Shown piece after piece: positions 29,795-33,835 of a DNA stretch of 33,835 bases. This stretch comes from Erysipelotrichaceae bacterium UBA2227 (GTDB lineage Bacteria > Bacillota_I > Bacilli_A > Erysipelotrichales > Erysipelotrichaceae). Made by a program: the position numbers and the translations under genes. A model generated the notes under the pieces. It ran no database searches. It was not told the origin of the DNA and saw nothing but the letters and a program-made list of their open reading frames with translations. The stretch covers positions 48,057 to 81,891 of the forward strand of contig DDYT01000056.1 of the NCBI GenBank assembly GCA_002348095.1, read 5' to 3'. How positions within the stretch are numbered: the first letter of the stretch is position 1; each line of letters starts with the position of its first letter.

Positions 29795-31177
29795 CTATAA
29801 CAAGATTTCCTTGGGTTTTAACTTCAATATATTCACGATGGGAACGATCGTTGAGGCAGTGACGGTCAGCAGCGCCAATCCGGTAAACAGCCAAATATAC
29901 TCATTGGATATTTTTACGGTATAGGCGGCAGCGACTTCTTCTCTTGTCGGAATATTATCATTAGGAATATCCTCTTTCCCCTTTTGAACTTCCGCGATCA
30001 GCAGTTGCAGTCGGATGAGTTCGGCAGAGAATCCTTTTGCAATCCATGTCCCTGCAAAGACCGACAAGGTCAAAGCCAAAGCACTGACGATCCATACTTC
30101 CAACACGACTTGCAATACAATATTTCGTTTTTTCTCGCCTAAAGCAAAGTAAATGCCGATTTCATGACGCCTTTCTTTCAGATAAAGAAGGATAATCAGT
30201 GAACAGACAAATACCGCAATGACCATGGTAAATACCATGACCGCCTCCGCAATCATATTCAGAGTACCGATCGGTCCCAATACGGATAAAATCTGATCAT
30301 CCGCAAAGTTGAACTTAAATGGCATAGGGAGTTTCTTTCCAAACAGCTTACGCATTTCGGTAACAGCCTCAAAAGACTCCATCTGTAAAATCGGGATTCT
30401 CATTTGCACATTCTGACGTAAATTAACTCCGACCAGCCGGTAGTTCAGTTTGGTATTGATGATTTGCTGATCGATCACGATGTTTGGTGCGATAGCCATC
30501 GGCAGATTTTCCCATCCGACATGACTTTCCGAATAATAATATATCATATACAGTTGGAATATCTGTGATGGCAGGTAATTTCGGGTAACTTCCGGCCCAT
30601 CGACGATACCGATGACTTCCATATCAAACCATTCACTGAACGGCTCAAAATACATTAGATAAAAGCGGCCTAACGGGAAGTTGTCTCCCACGCCAATTTC
30701 ATAATAATCTGCCATCTGCTTGGAAATGACCATGACATGCGCGCCTTCCGCCAGTTCCTGCTCCGTAAATGTGCGACCTTCGATGATTTGCGAATTTGGC
30801 CAGTAATGTTTCAAATCCGGATTTTGAGTTCCTTCAAGAACGACCATCGGAAACTGAGTAGTTTCTTTCGCCTGAAATGAATAGGAGATCCCGTAATTGT
30901 ACGATTTGACCCCTTTATAACTGACGACCTTCTGCAGTTCACTGTAAGGTATATGCTGACCCACGACCCCATAGGCAAGTTCCGTGCGTTCCGGAGCAAT
31001 CGATACCTGTAAGCCGATACGGTTTTGAACTTCTGCCGTTACATTATTGCTTGCGATTCGGATAGCTAACGATGCAGCCATCAATGTGGTCAATAACGTC
31101 ACGATGAAAAATAGCAAGAAATTCTTGCCGGGTTTTCGTATGACACTTAACCAAGCGCGCTTCAGAGTGTTCATCAT
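29795..31177 (-). CDS. ABC transporter permease, FtsX/MacB type (second subunit)
   Basis: A 460-residue permease with the FtsX topology: one span near residues 17-40, a large outer domain (about 45-310), then three spans near 315-340, 360-385 and 435-455. The conserved IYFALGEKKRNIVLQVVLE segment marks the coupling region after span 2. The end LKPKEILL is shared with its neighbour (VKPKKILL), so the two are paralogues. The start is uncertain between ATG at 31177 and ATG at 31174; the latter has better spacing to GGGGG. Function may be export of a peptide or lipid, or a mechanotransmission role; the sequence does not decide. Confidence 0.87.
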   Translation of the reverse strand: MMNTLKRAWLSVIRKPGKNFLLFFIVTLLTTLMAASLAIRIASNNVTAEVQNRIGLQVSIAPERTELAYGVVGQHIPYSELQKVVSYKGVKSYNYGISYSFQAKETTQFPMVVLEGTQNPDLKHYWPNSQIIEGRTFTEQELAEGAHVMVISKQMADYYEIGVGDNFPLGRFYLMYFEPFSEWFDMEVIGIVDGPEVTRNYLPSQIFQLYMIYYYSESHVGWENLPMAIAPNIVIDQQIINTKLNYRLVGVNLRQNVQMRIPILQMESFEAVTEMRKLFGKKLPMPFKFNFADDQILSVLGPIGTLNMIAEAVMVFTMVIAVFVCSLIILLYLKERRHEIGIYFALGEKKRNIVLQVVLEVWIVSALALTLSVFAGTWIAKGFSAELIRLQLLIAEVQKGKEDIPNDNIPTREEVAAAYTVKISNEYIWLFTGLALLTVTASTIVPIVNILKLKPKEILL

Positions 31178-31184
31178 GACCCCC

Positions 31185-32624
31185 TTACAATAAGATTTTC
31201 TTCGGTTTGACCGATACGATCAAGACCATCGGTACGATCGAAGACAGTAAACCGGTCGTAAGCAAAATACCATACAAATAGAATGCATATTCAGCGCTCA
31301 TCTCGATTTTATATGCACGAGCCACTTCAGAAGCGCTGATCAATGCGGCTTCCGATTGATCTACTTTGATCAATTTTGCCTCATCGACCATCTCTAACTG
31401 CTTCAACACGATTGAGTCCGAGAGTTGTTGAGCCAGAACCTGACCGGAGAACATCGATATCGAAGCCGCCGCAAACGTAATCAGCAGCACTTCCATTACG
31501 ATCTGCATGACACTGAAAATTTTCTTTTCACCCAATGCACCATAAACGCCGACTTCATACACGCGATCGCGCAGAAACAATAAAATCACCAGACTGACAC
31601 TGAGGATCGTTGCCCCAAAAGCCAGAATAAGGATATATTCAGCAATCAGTGAAATGATCAGAACCGGAGCTGCGACCGATTCATAAGCATCATTGGATGT
31701 GATGACTTCAATCGTTTTATCGTTGATAGTTCCTACAGCCATCTGCTTATATTCATCGAGATACTCATCTGACGTCAATATGACCTTGGGATAAAACGGC
31801 TTGTACCACAAATCGGTCGGATCTTCGTAATACTGCGCATCCGCATACATTTGCTTATCAACAAGATAACGTTCAGTCACATATTTGTCCGGTACATAAA
31901 TGTAAAAATATTCTTCCTTCAGATTACCTTCTTGATTATATATTTCATCGGTATTCAGTTTAAAGAATCCGACAACCTCGATTTCATAAGAATCTCCCAC
32001 ATAAGTAGCATACTGATGGTTTCGTTTGTCACCAATCTGATGACGAAACGGGATCTTATCTCCCAGTTCAATCAAACTGAATTTCGCGAGATATTCGGGA
32101 ATCAATCCGACAGCTGCGCCATCATCGATTTCTGCCTGAGTCAAATTCCGTCCTTGGGTAATAGATATTTTCTTGCTCTCCAAATCAAAAAAACGTTCGG
32201 ATACGACCCCTCGCCCATAAAGATCATCAGTATATATGACATAGATATCGCTGATTCGATAGACCTGGAGGTTACTGTTATTTCCCCGGTAATATGTAAA
32301 GGGATACTGATGCCCGCTGTCATAAACATCTACCGCCGGATGTTTCATCAGTTGGTCCAATGTCTCATTTGAAAAGTTAAGTTGCGTGGGTAAAGGTTTC
32401 TCAAACGGATTGTTCCCGGATACTTCCTGAGTATCACTGAGCGGTCGGATCGCAACGGTTGTCCCCAGCTTCTGACGAATCTCGCGAGCGACTTTTTCGC
32501 CGGTCTGACGGATTGCCAGTGAACCGGCCATAACATTACCCATAACAAAAAGAATCAAAAACAAAATCAATGTTTTGGATCTTCCGCGAATGATGCTTAA
32601 CCAAGCCCTCTGATAAAACCGCAT
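31185..32624 (-). CDS. ABC transporter permease, FtsX/MacB type (first subunit)
   Basis: A 479-residue permease with an N-terminal span (about 15-36), an outer domain of about 280 residues rich in Tyr and Asp, and three C-terminal spans (about 325-350, 372-400 and 450-472). VGVYGALGEKKIFSVMQIVME is the same coupling segment as in the partner. N-termini are also alike (RAWLSIIRGRSKT and RAWLSVIRKPGKN), so duplication followed by divergence is likely. Likely heterodimer with the protein encoded next and the ATPase. The ATG at 32624 follows GGCAGGGG. Confidence 0.87.
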   Translation of the reverse strand: MRFYQRAWLSIIRGRSKTLILFLILFVMGNVMAGSLAIRQTGEKVAREIRQKLGTTVAIRPLSDTQEVSGNNPFEKPLPTQLNFSNETLDQLMKHPAVDVYDSGHQYPFTYYRGNNSNLQVYRISDIYVIYTDDLYGRGVVSERFFDLESKKISITQGRNLTQAEIDDGAAVGLIPEYLAKFSLIELGDKIPFRHQIGDKRNHQYATYVGDSYEIEVVGFFKLNTDEIYNQEGNLKEEYFYIYVPDKYVTERYLVDKQMYADAQYYEDPTDLWYKPFYPKVILTSDEYLDEYKQMAVGTINDKTIEVITSNDAYESVAAPVLIISLIAEYILILAFGATILSVSLVILLFLRDRVYEVGVYGALGEKKIFSVMQIVMEVLLITFAAASISMFSGQVLAQQLSDSIVLKQLEMVDEAKLIKVDQSEAALISASEVARAYKIEMSAEYAFYLYGILLTTGLLSSIVPMVLIVSVKPKKILL

Positions 32625-32638
32625 ATTTACCCCTGCCT

Positions 32639-33172
32639 TTACATCAGCTTCGGATCATTTTTGATCCGATTGAAAATAACAATATACAAAACAGCAAAAA
32701 ATACCGCAATAATCATAGCAATGATTGCAAGAATCGGCAGAATGACAATAAACATTGATGCAACCAACGCAGAGACCGCATGATATTTAAACACATCAGC
32801 TAAGCGGCCTGCTTCGGCGCAGTTCGCCATTCTCTCTTTCAGATCCAAAACAGCCATCGTCAGTAAATAAAGAAGATACAGCTCAATGACCGTGATCACA
32901 AACCCCAGCACCCAGTTAAACAAAGTCATTTGCGCCATCGCCGCACTTATTCCGAAAATATCCATGAAGAAAAATACCACAAAAATTACAGTCAGAAGAC
33001 GGGAAAAAGCAGAAACATTGTCAAACTTTACAGATTTCTCAATCATCTCTTTTGCGCCGATTGAAACAAACAGATATCCAAGAAAATCAGGCAATAAAGG
33101 CAGGATCATCGCATTTACCGTAACATTAAAGTTAAAAAATATGAAAATCAGTCCAATGAATATTTTTTTCAT
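32639..33172 (-). CDS. Membrane protein of unknown function
   Basis: A 177-residue protein with about five predicted spans (near 4-20, 24-40, 58-80, 86-110 and 130-170). The early block LPLLPDFLGYLFVSIGAKEM resembles a PDFxGYxLxxxG motif seen in uncharacterised Bacillota membrane proteins; I know no function. It lies 14 bases before the first FtsX-type permease gene and probably shares its transcript, so it may assist that transporter. The ATG at 33172 follows GAAGGTGG. Confidence 0.75.
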   Translation of the reverse strand: MKKIFIGLIFIFFNFNVTVNAMILPLLPDFLGYLFVSIGAKEMIEKSVKFDNVSAFSRLLTVIFVVFFFMDIFGISAAMAQMTLFNWVLGFVITVIELYLLYLLTMAVLDLKERMANCAEAGRLADVFKYHAVSALVASMFIVILPILAIIAMIIAVFFAVLYIVIFNRIKNDPKLM

Positions 33173-33202
33173 GATCCACCTTCTGTTCGTTCATTTATTA
33201 CT

Positions 33203-33231
33203 TTAGCACAATCAAAAAGAAGGGGCAACCC
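33203..33231 (-). promoter_or_regulatory. Possible promoter of the membrane protein/ABC exporter operon
   Basis: On the minus strand TTGCCC, 17 bases, TAAAGT. It overlaps the terminator of the upstream gene, so it is uncertain. The leader to the ATG at 33172 would be about 25 bases. Confidence 0.35.
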
Positions 33232-33236
33232 TTCTT
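33212..33236 (-). terminator. Intrinsic terminator of the IPP isomerase gene
   Basis: On the minus strand AAGAAGGG, a TTGC loop, CCCTTCTT, then TTTGAT. It lies about 30 bases after the stop at 33268. Confidence 0.82.
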
Positions 33237-33267
33237 GAAAATTCATGAAAGATTAAACGATTCACCT

Positions 33268-33835
33268 TCACATGTTACGCAAGGTAAAAAGCTGTAACGG
33301 GATTTTCCGTTGTTCACACCACCGGGTAAGTCTGCGATCCAAAATCAAATCACAGGAACCAAACTCCTCGATGTTACTTACGCCAAGCATCAGCATGATC
33401 ATTTTCAGCTCATCTTTCCAGCTTTCAATAACTGAAACCGTTAAATCGACACCCCCGGTATGCAAAAGACTGAGTATTGACCCGGAAAGACCGATAGCCT
33501 TAGCACCCAGCGCAAAGGCTTTGGCCATATCCAGCGGATGTCGGATCCCGCCCGAGGCAATGATCTCCACTTTATCGGATAAAGCATAGCCATCCATCAG
33601 TGATTCAACGGTCGAAAGACCCCATTCATCCAAATACTCCAACGCCATCGACCGACGGGCATTTTCAATTCTGATAAAATTTGTTCCGCCTCGGCCGCTG
33701 ACATCGACGGTCTTAACGCCCAACTGAATCAAGTGTTTGATCGTCTGCCTGCTCATCCCAAAGCCGACCTCTTTGACAATGACTTCAACTCCGACATTGG
33801 CAACGATATCTCTTATGTTTCTTTCCCACAAATGG
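33268..33835 (-). CDS. fni: Type 2 isopentenyl-diphosphate delta-isomerase, C-terminal part (cut by window edge)
   Basis: The frame is open to the right edge, so the 5' part is missing; about 189 codons are visible. Diagnostic blocks of the FMN-dependent IDI-2 are present: VIVKEVGFGMS, DVSGRGGTNFIRIENARR with the flavin-contact residues, and ASGGIRHPLDMAKAFALGA followed by KAIGLSG. The enzyme interconverts isopentenyl and dimethylallyl diphosphate using FMN and NADPH, and usually accompanies the mevalonate pathway of Gram-positive cocci and relatives. No initiation codon can be assigned: the first in-frame ATG or TTG visible is not necessarily the start. A terminator follows. Confidence 0.93.
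   Translation of the reverse strand, partial: HLWERNIRDIVANVGVEVIVKEVGFGMSRQTIKHLIQLGVKTVDVSGRGGTNFIRIENARRSMALEYLDEWGLSTVESLMDGYALSDKVEIIASGGIRHPLDMAKAFALGAKAIGLSGSILSLLHTGGVDLTVSVIESWKDELKMIMLMLGVSNIEEFGSCDLILDRRLTRWCEQRKIPLQLFTLRNM

Noticed and set aside
1..33835. Search for CRISPR arrays, insertion sequences, phage genes and rRNA
   Set aside because: No regularly spaced direct repeats, transposase motifs, terminal inverted repeats or rRNA segments were recognised by eye.

Overview
The window looks like a chromosomal stretch from a moderately AT-rich, Gram-positive-type bacterium (Bacillota or a close Mycoplasmatota/Erysipelotrichia-like relative). The evidence is strong AGGAGG-type ribosome binding sites, sigma-A-like promoters with 16-17 bp spacers, LacI- and CcpA-style operators, lipoprotein signal peptides on the sugar-binding proteins, a FeoB-associated Cys-rich membrane protein and a type 2 isopentenyl-diphosphate isomerase. 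TGA is used as an ordinary stop, so the Mycoplasma-type code is not in use. No rRNA, CRISPR array, insertion sequence or phage gene was seen.

Region 1 (1-15316, all minus strand) is a beta-1,3-glucan (laminarin-type) utilisation locus. In transcription order it holds a LacI-family regulator, a GH16 endo-glucanase, a sugar-binding lipoprotein, and a long operon. That operon encodes a 968-residue binding lipoprotein, a MalF/MalG-like permease pair, an NHL-propeller/TPR/Yip1-like membrane protein, a DUF5696-type protein, a second permease pair, and a GH5 exo-1,3-beta-glucanase cut by the left edge. Operators of the form GAAAACGTTTTC and cre-like TGTAAGCGCT sites sit at the three structural promoters, with a degenerate copy before the regulator gene. 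Neither glucanase has a signal peptide, so final cleavage is probably intracellular. No transport ATPase is encoded here, so a shared one elsewhere is implied.

Region 2 (15549-19095, plus strand) is a compact four-gene operon: an AcsE-like methyltetrahydrofolate methyltransferase, a MetF-like methylenetetrahydrofolate reductase, EtfB and EtfA. The EtfB loop resembles that of bifurcating ETFs, which suggests one-carbon reduction or oxidation coupled to flavin-based electron transfer. This is the most interesting functional hypothesis in the window.

Region 3 (19088-22363) holds a PPC/DUF296 protein, a zinc-free MDR oxidoreductase with an XRE regulator and a membrane protein, and four tRNA genes (Val-GAC, Arg-CCG, Pro-CGG, Ala-GGC). 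Region 4 (22136-25237) is a ferrous iron uptake operon feoA-feoB-Cys-rich protein-DtxR-type regulator-Smr protein, with a palindromic operator at its promoter. Region 5 (25262-29098) is an operon for a cysteine desulfurase, a thioredoxin, a glutaredoxin/CcdA fusion, an alpha/beta hydrolase and a small membrane protein. Region 6 (29107-33835) holds an ABC exporter with two FtsX/MacB-like permeases, a membrane protein of unknown function, and the 3' part of a type 2 IPP isomerase gene cut by the right edge.
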